64,000 bases of DNA from Mesorhizobium sp. Root102 (GTDB lineage: Bacteria > Pseudomonadota > Alphaproteobacteria > Rhizobiales > Rhizobiaceae): contig NZ_LMCP01000044.1 in NCBI RefSeq assembly GCF_001425625.1, forward strand, positions 1-64,000, given 5' to 3'. Of this stretch, positions 26,462-35,103 are shown piece after piece (the first letter of the stretch is position 1; each line of letters opens with the position of its first letter). Position numbers and translations under genes: made by a program. The notes under the pieces were generated by a model, which saw nothing but the letters and a program-made list of their open reading frames with translations, did no database searches and was not told the DNA's origin.

Positions 26462-27811
26462 ATGCAAACTTCGTTTGGCACCGGTCAGGCAAACAGGGAG
26501 AGCACGGATCTGGCATTCACAGATCCGTTGACCGGGCTTGGCAACCATCGCCGCTTCTTCGACAAGGTCGATCGCTTGATCAGCGACCGTGCCGACGATC
26601 CCGCACCCTTTACCGTCGGCATTCTCGATCTCGACGGCTTCAAGCCGATCAACGATTTGTTCGGCCACAAGGCCGGTGACGATATCCTGATACAGGTCGC
26701 CATGCGGCTGCGCGCCTCAATGGACGGCCACTCAACGGTCTGCCGCATCGGCGCCGACGAATTCGCCTTTCTCTATCCCCTGGTGTTCAGCGAGGATGCA
26801 GCGGCCGAAAGGTCTCGCATGCTGATCGAGATCCTGTCGGCGCCCTATGATGTCGGCGAACGCACAGCCAGGCTTTCGGCCTCGGTGGGCTGCTCGCTGT
26901 TCTATTCCGGCGACGAGACCACTGAGATCCTCATCAACAAGGCAGAGACGGCGCTTTATCACGCCAAGCGTTCCGGCCGTGGCCGCGTCGTCGTCTACAC
27001 CCGCGAGATGGAAGAGGCGGCCAAGCGCGTCACCCGCATCGAACAGGCGCTGCGCCGGGCCGTTTCGGCCGGCGAGGTGGAGCCGCATTTCCAGCCCATC
27101 GTCGACCTCAACACGCGCCGCACCATCGGCTTCGAGACGCTGGCGCGCTGGACCGATCGCGACCTGGGCTCCGTGCCGCCAACGGTCTTCATTCCCATTG
27201 CCGAGGAGCGCGGTATCATCGGCCCGCTGTCGCAGCTGGTGCTGCGCAAGGCGACAGAGGCGGCCAGAAGCTGGCCGAAGGACCTGTTCCTTTCGTTCAA
27301 CCTGTCGCCCTCGCAGCTCGTCGACCAGAACACTGGGCTGCACATACTGGCGATCCTCGACCGCACCGGATTCGATCCGCGCCGGCTGGAGATCGAGATC
27401 ACCGAGACCGGCCTGATGAACGACCCGGCCTCGGCCGCGCAGATCGTCGAGGATCTGCGCCGCGTCGGCATCCGCGTCTCGCTCGACGATTTCGGCACTG
27501 GCCAGTCCTCGCTCGGCCGTCTGCGCGAATTCCATTTCGACAAGCTCAAGATCGACCGCGCCTTCGTCTCCTCCATTCTCGATGACAGGCCGTCTGAACA
27601 CATCATCCGCGCCATTCTCGCCATGTGCGAAGGGCTCGGCATGGACGTCGTCGCCGAAGGCATCGAGCAGGAAGCGCAGGCCGACCGCCTCGTCCAGTTC
27701 GGCTGCGCCGGCGGACAGGGCTATCTGTTCGGCAAACCGGTCGATGCCGCCGCTACGCTCGGCTATCTCCGCGATTCCTTCCGCGGCGCCCTGCGCGCCA
27801 AGGCGATCTGA
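26462..27811 (+). CDS. GGDEF-EAL protein (cyclic-di-GMP turnover)
   Basis: 449 residues. The GGDEF domain (about 15-175) has GADEF (97-101) in place of GGDEF, so diguanylate cyclase activity may be reduced. The EAL domain (about 190-435) reads FETLAR at its signature (Glu225 kept), with ITETGLMND, LDDFGTGQSSL, KIDRAFV and VVAEGIEQ intact, so phosphodiesterase activity is likely. No membrane segment or sensor domain is present, making it a soluble enzyme. There is no strong ribosome-binding site at ATG 26462. Single gene. Confidence 0.88.
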   Translation: MQTSFGTGQANRESTDLAFTDPLTGLGNHRRFFDKVDRLISDRADDPAPFTVGILDLDGFKPINDLFGHKAGDDILIQVAMRLRASMDGHSTVCRIGADEFAFLYPLVFSEDAAAERSRMLIEILSAPYDVGERTARLSASVGCSLFYSGDETTEILINKAETALYHAKRSGRGRVVVYTREMEEAAKRVTRIEQALRRAVSAGEVEPHFQPIVDLNTRRTIGFETLARWTDRDLGSVPPTVFIPIAEERGIIGPLSQLVLRKATEAARSWPKDLFLSFNLSPSQLVDQNTGLHILAILDRTGFDPRRLEIEITETGLMNDPASAAQIVEDLRRVGIRVSLDDFGTGQSSLGRLREFHFDKLKIDRAFVSSILDDRPSEHIIRAILAMCEGLGMDVVAEGIEQEAQADRLVQFGCAGGQGYLFGKPVDAAATLGYLRDSFRGALRAKAI

Positions 27812-27960
27812 CCGGCGATCCCCCGCGGCCCGCAATCCCGACAGTGCGGTTGTGCGCATCCGGTGCGGCGCATTGTCGTTTTGTCTGACATAAGCCCAGA
27901 AATCCGGCGGTTCGCCCTTGCCCGCGCGCCTTGCGTGGCTAGGATGCGCGCCGGTCACGA

Positions 27961-28065
27961 CTACAGCGCCGCGCGTCCTCTTGGACGCGCAAAGGACGCT
28001 GTAGCAATTTACATTTTGCGCATGATCCCTTTCCGAAAATCGATCCGATTTTCGGGGTCATGCGC
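27961..28065. repeat. Mosaic of two palindromic repeat units
   Basis: The left unit is nested: CTACAGCG/CGCTGTAG (27961-27968 and 27997-28004) enclosing GCGCGTCC/GGACGCGC (27971-27978 and 27983-27990). The right unit is GCGCATGATCCC (28018-28029) facing GGGGTCATGCGC (28054-28065), with an inner CCGAAAATCG/CGATTTTCGG type pairing. The right unit is related to the element at 56103-56151. It lies just upstream of the SDR operon start. Confidence 0.75.
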
Positions 28066-28080
28066 TGGGAGACAAGAACG

Positions 28081-28848
28081 ATGATGCCATCGGCGCATTT
28101 TGCCGACCTCGAAGGAGCCTCGGTGCTGATTACCGGTGGCGGCTCCGGAATTGGCGCGGCACTGACCGAGGGTTTTGTGCGCCAGGGCGCCAATGTCGCC
28201 TTCATCGACATCGCCGATGGCCCAAGCACGGCCCTTGCCGACCGCATCGAAAAAGAATTCGGCAAGCGGCCGCTCTATCTCAAGACCGACCTGCGCGACG
28301 TCGAGACCCTGCGAGTGTCCGCCGCGAAGGCCGCCGAGGCGCATGGCGATGTCACCGTGCTGGTCAACAATGCCGCGTGGGACGAACGCCACGCCGTCGA
28401 AGACGTGACGGTCGAATTCTGGGACAACAACCAGGCCATTAATCTGCGGCCGCATTTCTTCACCGCGCAAGCGGTGACGCCGGGCATGAAGCGGGCTGGC
28501 GGCGGCTCGATCATCAACTTCACCTCGACATCCTACTTGATCAACCACCCCGACATGCCGTCCTACACGGCCGCCAAGGCCGGCATCCTGGGTCTGACCA
28601 AGGGGCTGGCCGGCAAGCTCGGCGTCGATGGTATCCGCGTCAACGCCATTGCGCCCGGATGGGTGATCACAGAGCGGCAGAAGGAGCTCTGGGTGACCGA
28701 AGAGGCGCTTGCCGCCCATGTCGCCAAGCAGTGCATCAAGCAGGTAATGCAGCCGGACGACATCGTCGGCACCGTGCTGTTCCTCGCCTCGGACGCCTCG
28801 CGCATGCTGACGGCGCAGATGCTGATCGTCGATGGAGGTTTCTTGTGA
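28081..28848 (+). CDS. SDR-family sugar dehydrogenase (galactose/arabinose 1-dehydrogenase type)
   Basis: 255 residues from ATG 28081 (28084 is also ATG). Classical SDR: TGGGSGIG cofactor loop, NNAA, and the catalytic Ser...Tyr-x3-Lys in 'TSYLINHPDMPSYTAAKAG'. Gene context points to the first step of a De Ley-Doudoroff pathway, oxidising an aldose to its lactone, though family members act on many sugars. It overlaps the kinase gene by 4 bp (GTGA). A mosaic palindrome precedes the operon. Confidence 0.83.
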   Translation: MMPSAHFADLEGASVLITGGGSGIGAALTEGFVRQGANVAFIDIADGPSTALADRIEKEFGKRPLYLKTDLRDVETLRVSAAKAAEAHGDVTVLVNNAAWDERHAVEDVTVEFWDNNQAINLRPHFFTAQAVTPGMKRAGGGSIINFTSTSYLINHPDMPSYTAAKAGILGLTKGLAGKLGVDGIRVNAIAPGWVITERQKELWVTEEALAAHVAKQCIKQVMQPDDIVGTVLFLASDASRMLTAQMLIVDGGFL

Positions 28849-29804
28849 GCCCAGAGTTTGCCGGCAACGCGCCGGCGGTAGCCGCAGTCGACTGGGGCAC
28901 GACCCGCATGCGCGTCTGGCTGATCGATGGGCAAGGCAAGGTGCTTGCCGAACGCCGCGGCGATGATGGCTTGATCACCGCGCAGCAGAAAGGCTTTTCG
29001 ACACTTCTCGAGGGGCATCTGGCGGCGATGGGAGCACCGGAGGCGCTGCCCGTCATCATCTGCGGCATGGCCGGCTCTCGTCAGGGCTGGCTGGAAGCGC
29101 CCTATGTCACCGTGCCGGCGCCGATCGATGCCATCCTGGCGGGTGCCGCCAGCGTGCCCGGCCAGAGCCGTGACATCCGCATCGTTCCGGGTCTTGCCCA
29201 GCGGCTGACTGACGCGCCCGACGTCATGCGCGGCGAGGAAACCCAGCTTGCCGGCGCCGGCCTGCCGGCCAAGGGACGCCAACTGGTCTGCATGCCCGGC
29301 ACCCATTCGAAATGGGTGCAGGTCGAGGACGGCGCCGTTGCCGGCTTCGGCACCTGGCCGACCGGCGAGCTGTTCTCGGTGCTTGCCGCGCATTCGATCC
29401 TGCGCCATTTGCTCGGCGAACATCCCAAGCCCGTCACATCGGACAATCCGTTCTTCCACCGCTGGTGCGAAACCGCATTGGGCGAAGGCGGCGATGTCAC
29501 CTCGCGGCTGTTTTCCATCCGCGCCGCCGGCCTGCTGCAGGACCTGAAAGCCGACGATGCCGCAGCCTGCCTGTCCGGCCTTTTGATCGGCGGCGAGATC
29601 GCCTCTGCCAGCCGCCGCCACGGCGCCGGAGCGGAACCCGTGGTGCTGGTTGCCTCCGGCGCGCTGGCCGCGCTCTACCAGGCCGCCCTTGGTCTTGCCG
29701 GGCTTGAGGTCCGGAATGTCGACGCCGACGAGGCGGTGCGCGCCGGTCTCGTCGAGGCGGCGCGCGAGAACGGCATGATCGCCAGAATTGGAGCAACCCG
29801 ATGA
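28845..29804 (+). CDS. dgoK: 2-dehydro-3-deoxygalactonokinase
   Basis: 319 residues from GTG 28845. It begins with an actin-fold phosphate motif (AVDWGTTRMRVWLID) and has 'LVCMPGTHSKWVQVEDG' and ASGALAALY, typical of DgoK. It phosphorylates 2-keto-3-deoxygalactonate at O6 with ATP. It overlaps the gene before and the aldolase after by 4 bp, so all three are co-translated. Confidence 0.9.
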   Translation: MSPEFAGNAPAVAAVDWGTTRMRVWLIDGQGKVLAERRGDDGLITAQQKGFSTLLEGHLAAMGAPEALPVIICGMAGSRQGWLEAPYVTVPAPIDAILAGAASVPGQSRDIRIVPGLAQRLTDAPDVMRGEETQLAGAGLPAKGRQLVCMPGTHSKWVQVEDGAVAGFGTWPTGELFSVLAAHSILRHLLGEHPKPVTSDNPFFHRWCETALGEGGDVTSRLFSIRAAGLLQDLKADDAAACLSGLLIGGEIASASRRHGAGAEPVVLVASGALAALYQAALGLAGLEVRNVDADEAVRAGLVEAARENGMIARIGATR

Positions 29805-30439
29805 GCCAGACCGCACCTTTCCCCAAGCTCAAGCGCGGGCTGGTCGCCATCCTGCGCGGCCTCAAGCCGACTGAGGCGATCGCCATAGGGCAGGCGCTGT
29901 TCGACGCCGGCATCGAGGCGATCGAAGTGCCGCTGAACTCACCGGAGCCGTTTTCGTCAATCGCTGGGATCGTCGAAGTGCTTCCGAAAACCGCTTTGGT
30001 TGGCGCTGGCACGGTGCTGACACCAGCCGATGTCGATGGCCTGCACAAGGCAGGCGGGCGGTTGCTGGTCAGCCCCAACATCGATGCCGAGGTGATGGCG
30101 CGCGCCATGCACTACGGCATGGTGACCATGCCCGGCGTGTTCACGCCGACCGAGGCTTTCCTGGCGATCAAGCTCGGCGCCTCGGCCCTGAAATTCTTCC
30201 CGGCGAGCGTGCTGGGTGCCGGCGGCATTTCCGCGATGCGCGCGGTCTTGCCGGCGCAGACATTGGTCGGCGCCGTCGGCGGCGTCTCTGAAAAAGACTT
30301 TGCCGGCTACAAGGCGGCGGGCGTGACGGCCTTCGGACTTGGCTCCAGCCTGTTCAAACCGGGCATGAGCGTCGACGACGTGGCGGCCCGCGCGCACGCC
30401 GCGGTCACGGCCTGGGACGCGGTGTTCGGGGAAGCATGA
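29801..30439 (+). CDS. dgoA: 2-dehydro-3-deoxy-6-phosphogalactonate aldolase
   Basis: 212 residues, a KDPG/KDPGal-type class I aldolase. The Schiff-base lysine is in SALKFFPAS and the general-base Glu is in the first strand region (GIEAIEVPLNSPE). It splits KDPGal into pyruvate and glyceraldehyde-3-phosphate. Starts by an ATGA overlap with dgoK. It is the last pathway enzyme before the lactonase. Confidence 0.92.
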   Translation: MSQTAPFPKLKRGLVAILRGLKPTEAIAIGQALFDAGIEAIEVPLNSPEPFSSIAGIVEVLPKTALVGAGTVLTPADVDGLHKAGGRLLVSPNIDAEVMARAMHYGMVTMPGVFTPTEAFLAIKLGASALKFFPASVLGAGGISAMRAVLPAQTLVGAVGGVSEKDFAGYKAAGVTAFGLGSSLFKPGMSVDDVAARAHAAVTAWDAVFGEA

Positions 30440-31314
30440 TGAGCGAGGTTTCGGTTTTCTCCGATTACATCTGCCAGCTCGGCGAAGGGCCGAGCTACGA
30501 TCCCGCCACCGATGCGCTGTTCTGGTTCGACATCGTCAACGGCCTTTTGTTGGAGCAGGGCGTCGCCTCCGGTTCGCTGAAGATCCACGACCTCGGCCAG
30601 ATGGCCAGCGCCATCGCCGTCATCGACGACAAGCGCCAGCTGATCGCCACCGAGACCGGCCTGCACGTACGCGACGCGGCGACAGGCAAGCTGACACTGC
30701 ACACACCTGTTGAAGCCGACAATGCGCTCACGCGTTCCAACGATTCGCGCGTCCATCCCTGCGGCGCATTCTGGGTGGGCACGATGGCCAAGGACGAGAG
30801 CAAGGGCGCGGGCTCGATCTACTGGTTCTTCAAGGGCGAGCTTCGCCGTCTGTTTTCCGACATCACCGTCTCCAATTCGATCTGTTTTTCTGAAGACGGC
30901 GCACTCGCCTACTACACCGACACCGCGACCGGCCTGTTGATGCGCGTCGCCTGCGACCCGGCTACCGGCCTGCCTGCGGGCGAGCCGAAGGTGTTCGTCG
31001 ATCACCGCTCGTCCAAGGGCTATGTCGACGGCTCGGTCGTCGACCGCGACGGCGTGCTGTGGAACGCCGTCTGGGGCGGCAAGGTGGTCAAGGCCTATTC
31101 GCCTGAAGGCGCGCTGCTGCGCGAAATCCCGATACCGGTGACGCAGCCGTCCTGCCCGGCCTTTGTCGGCCGGAAAGCCGATCGTCTGGCCGTCACTTCC
31201 GCCTGGAAGGGCAAGGACGAAAAGCAGCGTCAGATCGATCCGCAGGCGGGCATGACCTTCCTGCTCGACATCCCCGTCAACGGCCGCTTCGAACCGCGCG
31301 TGCTGATCGCCTGA
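30436..31314 (+). CDS. SMP-30/gluconolactonase family sugar lactonase
   Basis: 292 residues forming a six-bladed propeller with the metal-binding Glu near the start (LGEGPSYDP), an Asn in the middle (SNDSRVHPCG) and Asp in 'YVDGSVVDRDGVLWNAVWGG'. It opens the sugar lactone made by the dehydrogenase. It starts at ATG 30436 by overlap with dgoA. The galactonate dehydratase needed to complete the route is not in this cluster. Confidence 0.9.
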   Translation: MMSEVSVFSDYICQLGEGPSYDPATDALFWFDIVNGLLLEQGVASGSLKIHDLGQMASAIAVIDDKRQLIATETGLHVRDAATGKLTLHTPVEADNALTRSNDSRVHPCGAFWVGTMAKDESKGAGSIYWFFKGELRRLFSDITVSNSICFSEDGALAYYTDTATGLLMRVACDPATGLPAGEPKVFVDHRSSKGYVDGSVVDRDGVLWNAVWGGKVVKAYSPEGALLREIPIPVTQPSCPAFVGRKADRLAVTSAWKGKDEKQRQIDPQAGMTFLLDIPVNGRFEPRVLIA

Positions 31315-31439
31315 TTGAACTGTGGCCGCCCGTCGGCGATGCGTTGTCACGCATCCGTCCGACCCGGTCGGTTTCGCGGGAGCCGATTGCCTTCACCGTG
31401 CGATGGTAGGCAATCGTACCGCCGGGAATCGTTCACCTC

Positions 31440-32513
31440 ATGCCGAGCCGCAGGCCAAGACTGATCCTCGTTTATGAGCCGGAGAAGGCTTGCTTCGACC
31501 GTCTGGTCGCCGACGGTCATGCACCGGAGCGCGCTGCCGAAATCGCATCCTATCTGGCGCAGTCGACGGACCTCGCTCTCGAATTCGGGGCGCTTGGCCG
31601 GGCCTGCCAGGCACGCGGCCTGTCTTTCACGCCGGTGGCGCTGGACGACGCCGCGAGCGTGCTCGCCGGCGAGCATCCCAGCACAACGCTGGTCTGGACG
31701 CTGACCGACGGCATCGCCTATTTCCGCGGCGGCGCGGCGCCCGCCTTGGCGCGACTGGGCGGCTTCAAGACGATCGGCGCCGACGATGCGCTGTTCGCGC
31801 TCTGCCAGGACAAGTTCCGTTCCGGCGCCGTGCTTGGCGCGCTCGGCCTACCGGTGCCGCAGGCCGGTCTTGCACGCGACGGCAAGTGGCTGGTCGATCC
31901 GCCGGCCTCTGCGGCCGGCTGGTTCGTCAAGCCCAACCGGCTCGGCGCCAAGATCGGCATCTGGCCGGATTCGCATGTGGCCGACCTCAGCCACGCGCTG
32001 GAGCTCAGCCGGCGCGTTTTTGCCGCCTATCGCGATGATGTCGTCGTCCAGCCCTATGTCGCCGGCCGCAACGTGCGCGGCAGTTTTCTCGGCCTGGTGC
32101 CTGGCGCCGGGGTCGAAGCGCTTGGCGTGGCCTTTGTCGATTCAGGCGCCGATTTCCAGACCATGGCGGATAGCCTGGCGCTCTATGGCGACACTGGCGA
32201 GGCAGCGAAAGCGGCGGGACACTACGCCGAACCGGAACTCGTCGCGGTTGCCGACAGCCAGCCGGCCGCCGACGCCAGGATTCGTGCCATCGCGGAGCGG
32301 CTGATGAGCCGGCTCGGCCTGCGCGATGTGTTTTCCATCGATCTCAGGGTCGAGGCCGACGACACTGTCCATCTCATCGAGTTCGAGGTTTGCCCCGGCC
32401 TGCCCTGCTTCGATTTCCGCGCCTACTGCCGCCAGCAATGGGGTCTCGATCTGGCCGATGCCATGGCCGAAACCGCGGCGAGCCGGCTGATCGGCCACGC
32501 GTGTCGCGTTTAA
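31440..32513 (+). CDS. ATP-grasp-like ligase of unknown substrate
   Basis: 357 residues. The middle and C-terminal parts match a D-Ala-D-Ala-ligase-like ATP-grasp: FVKPNRLGAKIG, VVQPYVAGRNVRG, 'VFSIDLRVEADDTVHLIEFE' and a C-terminal 'EVCPGLPCFDFRAYC' with metal-binding acids and two Cys. The usual N-terminal domain is present but diverged. It should activate a carboxylate as acyl-phosphate and join it to an amine or thiol; the pair of substrates is unknown. It stands alone, 125 bp after the lactonase, and reads towards the GFA gene. Confidence 0.75.
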   Translation: MPSRRPRLILVYEPEKACFDRLVADGHAPERAAEIASYLAQSTDLALEFGALGRACQARGLSFTPVALDDAASVLAGEHPSTTLVWTLTDGIAYFRGGAAPALARLGGFKTIGADDALFALCQDKFRSGAVLGALGLPVPQAGLARDGKWLVDPPASAAGWFVKPNRLGAKIGIWPDSHVADLSHALELSRRVFAAYRDDVVVQPYVAGRNVRGSFLGLVPGAGVEALGVAFVDSGADFQTMADSLALYGDTGEAAKAAGHYAEPELVAVADSQPAADARIRAIAERLMSRLGLRDVFSIDLRVEADDTVHLIEFEVCPGLPCFDFRAYCRQQWGLDLADAMAETAASRLIGHACRV

Positions 32514-32549
32514 TGGCGCCACGGCAGATCGCAGACCGACCAGCAGGCC

Positions 32550-32972
32550 TTATCCCCGAGGCATTCGCTCGAACGCCTGCAAGGACGGATCCATCTTGTC
32601 CCAGGCATGAGCGCGGATGGTATAGGTGACCGCCTGCGGATTGAACTGGTCCGGGTCGTCAAGGCTGGTGGCGTTGATCGCTATGAACTCCGGCATGGCG
32701 ACGAATGTCAGGTAGACCGGCGTCCCGCAGGTCGGGCAGAAGGCGTGGATCTTTTCATTGCCGCTGGCGCCCGCCGCCCGCCAAGTGCTCGCCTCGCCGG
32801 TGATCGCCATATCGGCGCGCCGGCCGAAGGTCATATAGGATCCATGGCCCGTGCCTGAGCGCTTCTGGCAATCGATGCATTGGCAGTGGTTCTGGAAGAT
32901 GGGCTCGCCGCTGGTTTCATAGCGGATCGCGCCGCATGCACAGCCGCCGGTATAGCGCTTGGTCATTGTCAT
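32550..32972 (-). CDS. GFA-family zinc protein
   Basis: 140 residues from ATG 32972, which overlaps the SRPBCC stop by 4 bp. Zinc ligands of the glutathione-dependent formaldehyde-activating fold are present: CACGA near the start, HCQCIDCQKRSG, and FCPTCGTPVY. The name is historical; most members have no proven catalytic role. It is the third gene of the arsR-SRPBCC-GFA operon. Confidence 0.87.
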   Translation of the reverse strand: MTMTKRYTGGCACGAIRYETSGEPIFQNHCQCIDCQKRSGTGHGSYMTFGRRADMAITGEASTWRAAGASGNEKIHAFCPTCGTPVYLTFVAMPEFIAINATSLDDPDQFNPQAVTYTIRAHAWDKMDPSLQAFERMPRG

Positions 32973-33451
32973 GCTCCCGCTGCGATCAGGGCTGATTTCG
33001 GTTTGGCGAACAGGTCGATGCCGCTTCCGGTTTCCAGGAAGGATTTCATGCTCGACAGCACGGCCGGCCAACCCTGGCTGACGCCCTTCGCCATGCCGCT
33101 GCCGGCCTCGAGTTCGTCATGGCAGACGGTCAGCCGCACCATGGTGTCGTATTCCTCGATGGCGAACGTCACGCGGCTGGTTTTCGACGGATCGTCGGCC
33201 TGCGAAGCGTTGGCCCAGGTGATGACGAGGCGGGTCGGCGGCGAGATCTCGACGACCTTGCCGACGAGTTCGACGGTCCGTTCGTCATTAGCGCGGATGT
33301 GCTCCCATTTCGATCCCGCCTTCCAGTCGGAGACGTTCTCGTGGCCCCAGTAGCGCCTTGCGACATCAGGCTTGATGATGGCCTCGAACACCTTCTGCGG
33401 CGTCGAGCGGATATAGGTCACGTAGACAAAGCTGGTCGTCTCTCTGGTCAT
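32969..33451 (-). CDS. SRPBCC/AHSA1-family protein
   Basis: 160 residues from ATG 33451. The START-like fold of AHSA1 proteins is recognisable from 'VYVTYIRSTPQKVFEAIIKP', RYWGHENVSDWKAGSKWE and the C-terminal helix region (QGWPAVLSSMKSFLETG). It binds a hydrophobic ligand or a partner protein. It overlaps arsR upstream and the GFA gene downstream by 4 bp each, and such AHSA1-type genes are very often paired with ArsR regulators. Confidence 0.87.
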   Translation of the reverse strand: MTRETTSFVYVTYIRSTPQKVFEAIIKPDVARRYWGHENVSDWKAGSKWEHIRANDERTVELVGKVVEISPPTRLVITWANASQADDPSKTSRVTFAIEEYDTMVRLTVCHDELEAGSGMAKGVSQGWPAVLSSMKSFLETGSGIDLFAKPKSALIAAGA

Positions 33452-33768
33452 TGGTCCTCTCCTTCGAGTTCTTGCTTGAGGTCGTGCAGCAGGCTGAGCC
33501 GCTGCCGTTCGAATTTCCGCACCCAGCGCTCGTAGACTTCGTGCAGCGGTACGGGGTTGATGAAATGTAGCTTTTCGCGGCCGCGCTTGACCGTGCTCAC
33601 CAGATTGGCCGCCTCCAGCAGGTCGAGGTGCTGGGTGGCGGATTGCCTGGCCATGTCCAGGTTTTCGCAAAGCTGGCCGAGCGTCTGCCCGTTCTGCTCA
33701 CACAGAAGGTCAAGCAGCCTTCTGCGTGTCGGGTCGCCCAGCGCTTTGAAAACCTTGTCGGCGTCCAT
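33448..33768 (-). CDS. ArsR-family transcriptional repressor
   Basis: 106 residues, a winged-helix ArsR protein: KALGDPTRRRLLDLL and the recognition helix in 'NLDMARQSATQHLDLLEAAN'. No metal-binding cysteines of the CxC type are present, so it probably senses something other than arsenite. It leads a translationally coupled operon with SRPBCC and GFA genes, and a perfect palindrome lies 28 bp upstream of its start, likely its own operator. Confidence 0.9.
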   Translation of the reverse strand: MDADKVFKALGDPTRRRLLDLLCEQNGQTLGQLCENLDMARQSATQHLDLLEAANLVSTVKRGREKLHFINPVPLHEVYERWVRKFERQRLSLLHDLKQELEGEDQ

Positions 33769-34074
33769 GATCTCGCTCGTTTGTAAGATCGCAATATGCA
33801 GGTAAATACCTGCATGTCAAGCGGCAGTCAGCCCGGCGTCGCAATGGCTCAAAGCGAAGGCTGTTCGGACAGTCGGTCGTTCGACAAGCCGCGCGTCGTC
33901 AACGCTCCGCGGGCTGGCGCCTGCTACTTGGCAGGTCGCCACGGAGGCGCGGGGCGAAGATACGGGAAGTCTACCTGCGGGGGCTTCGCTTGAAGCGCCG
34001 CCAGGTTCTCTCCGGTCTTGAGCATCGTATCCGGTGAAGACCGGATGCCACTTTTCGGAATGGTTCGGTGGGCC
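33769..34074. other. Gene-free stretch with the ArsR operator
   Basis: 306 bp. The first part holds the operator at 33796-33815. The rest has no supportable gene; 34020-34065 is weakly palindromic and may be a decayed copy of the GATCATGC-type repeat. Confidence 0.5.
33796..33815. promoter_or_regulatory. Perfect palindrome, probable ArsR operator
   Basis: ATGCAGGTA and TACCTGCAT form a perfect 9-bp inverted repeat around two A bases. It lies 28 bp upstream of the arsR start, where it would overlap the promoter. The form fits a dimeric winged-helix repressor, and autoregulation is the simplest reading. Confidence 0.75.
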
Positions 34075-34362
34075 TCAGGCGCCCTCGACCAGGACGATCT
34101 CGCCATCGGCGACCTTCTGGCGGATGGCGACGGCGCGCTGGTATTCAGGCGAGTGGTAGCAATCGTGTGCGGCAGCGAGCGATTCGAACTCGATGATGAC
34201 ATTGCGTGCGCGGCCGGGCCCTTCGGCCTTTTCATGTTCGCCGCCGCGCGCCAGGAATTTCGCGCCGAAGCGCTCGAAGGCAGGCTTGGCAGCGGCGACA
34301 TAGTCCTTGTAGCCTTCGGCGTCGCGCACATCGACGCGAGCGATCCAGTATCCCTTGGGCAT
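34075..34362 (-). CDS. DUF1330 family protein
   Basis: 95 residues, a dimeric alpha-beta barrel protein. The family pattern is clear: GYWIARVDVRD, 'YKDYVAAAKPAFERFGAKFL' in the first half, and VIIEFESLAAAHDCYHSPEYQ. Ligand unknown. It lies 27 bp before pyrF in the same direction, so it could share the pyrF transcript. Confidence 0.9.
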   Translation of the reverse strand: MPKGYWIARVDVRDAEGYKDYVAAAKPAFERFGAKFLARGGEHEKAEGPGRARNVIIEFESLAAAHDCYHSPEYQRAVAIRQKVADGEIVLVEGA

Positions 34363-34389
34363 GTCTTGTCTCCGAAGTCGTTTTTTGGA

Positions 34390-35103
34390 TTATGCCGAGC
34401 GCATTTCGTCAAGGATGGCTTCTGCCGCTTCTCGTTTGTTGGCCGCAGCAATGATCGGGCGGCCGACGACGAGGTGGCTAGAGCCGTTGCGGATTGCCTG
34501 GCCCGGCGTCACCACGCGCTTCTGGTCGCCATGGTCGCTGCCCGTGGGACGGATGCCCGGCGTCACCACCGCCATGTCGGGGCCGACGATGCGGCGCACC
34601 GCTTCGGCCTCCGCGGCCGAGCAGACGATGCCGCCCATGCCGGCATGCAGTGCCTGTTCGGAGCGCCTGAGCACCAGCGTATGCGGGTCGTACTCATAGC
34701 CGACATCGATCATGTCCTGCTCGTCCATCGAGGTCAGCACGCTGACGGCAAGCAGGCAAAGGTTGCTGCCGCGTGCTGCTTCCACCGCGGCCGCCATCGC
34801 CTTGGGATAGGCGTGGATGGTCAGCATGGTCATGCCCATCCTGACGATGTTCTCGACGCCCTTGGCCACGGTGTGGTCGATGTCGAGCAGCTTCATGTCG
34901 AGGAAGACCTTGGTGCCGCCGCTGGCCAGTTCGCGGGCGAAATCGAGCCCGCCGGCGAAGGCAAGCTGGTAGCCGATCTTGTAGAAGGAGACGACGCCGT
35001 CGAGTTCGCGCACCGCCTGCTCGGCTTCCTTCACGGTCGGCACGTCGAGGCCGACGATCAGTCTTTCCTGCATGGATTGGGCCTGCAAGGTGCCGGCAAT
35101 CAT
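34390..35103 (-). CDS. pyrF: Orotidine 5'-phosphate decarboxylase
   Basis: 237 residues if it starts at ATG 35103 by overlap with the FMN reductase stop; ATG 35073 ([11 protein letters not shown]) is also possible and gives 227 residues, nearer the family norm. Catalytic residues are in [10 protein letters not shown] (Asp-x-Lys-x-x-Asp). It makes UMP in pyrimidine synthesis. VTPGIRP near the C-terminus binds phosphate. Confidence 0.93.
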   Translation of the reverse strand: MIAGTLQAQSMQERLIVGLDVPTVKEAEQAVRELDGVVSFYKIGYQLAFAGGLDFARELASGGTKVFLDMKLLDIDHTVAKGVENIVRMGMTMLTIHAYPKAMAAAVEAARGSNLCLLAVSVLTSMDEQDMIDVGYEYDPHTLVLRRSEQALHAGMGGIVCSAAEAEAVRRIVGPDMAVVTPGIRPTGSDHGDQKRVVTPGQAIRNGSSHLVVGRPIIAAANKREAAEAILDEMRSA

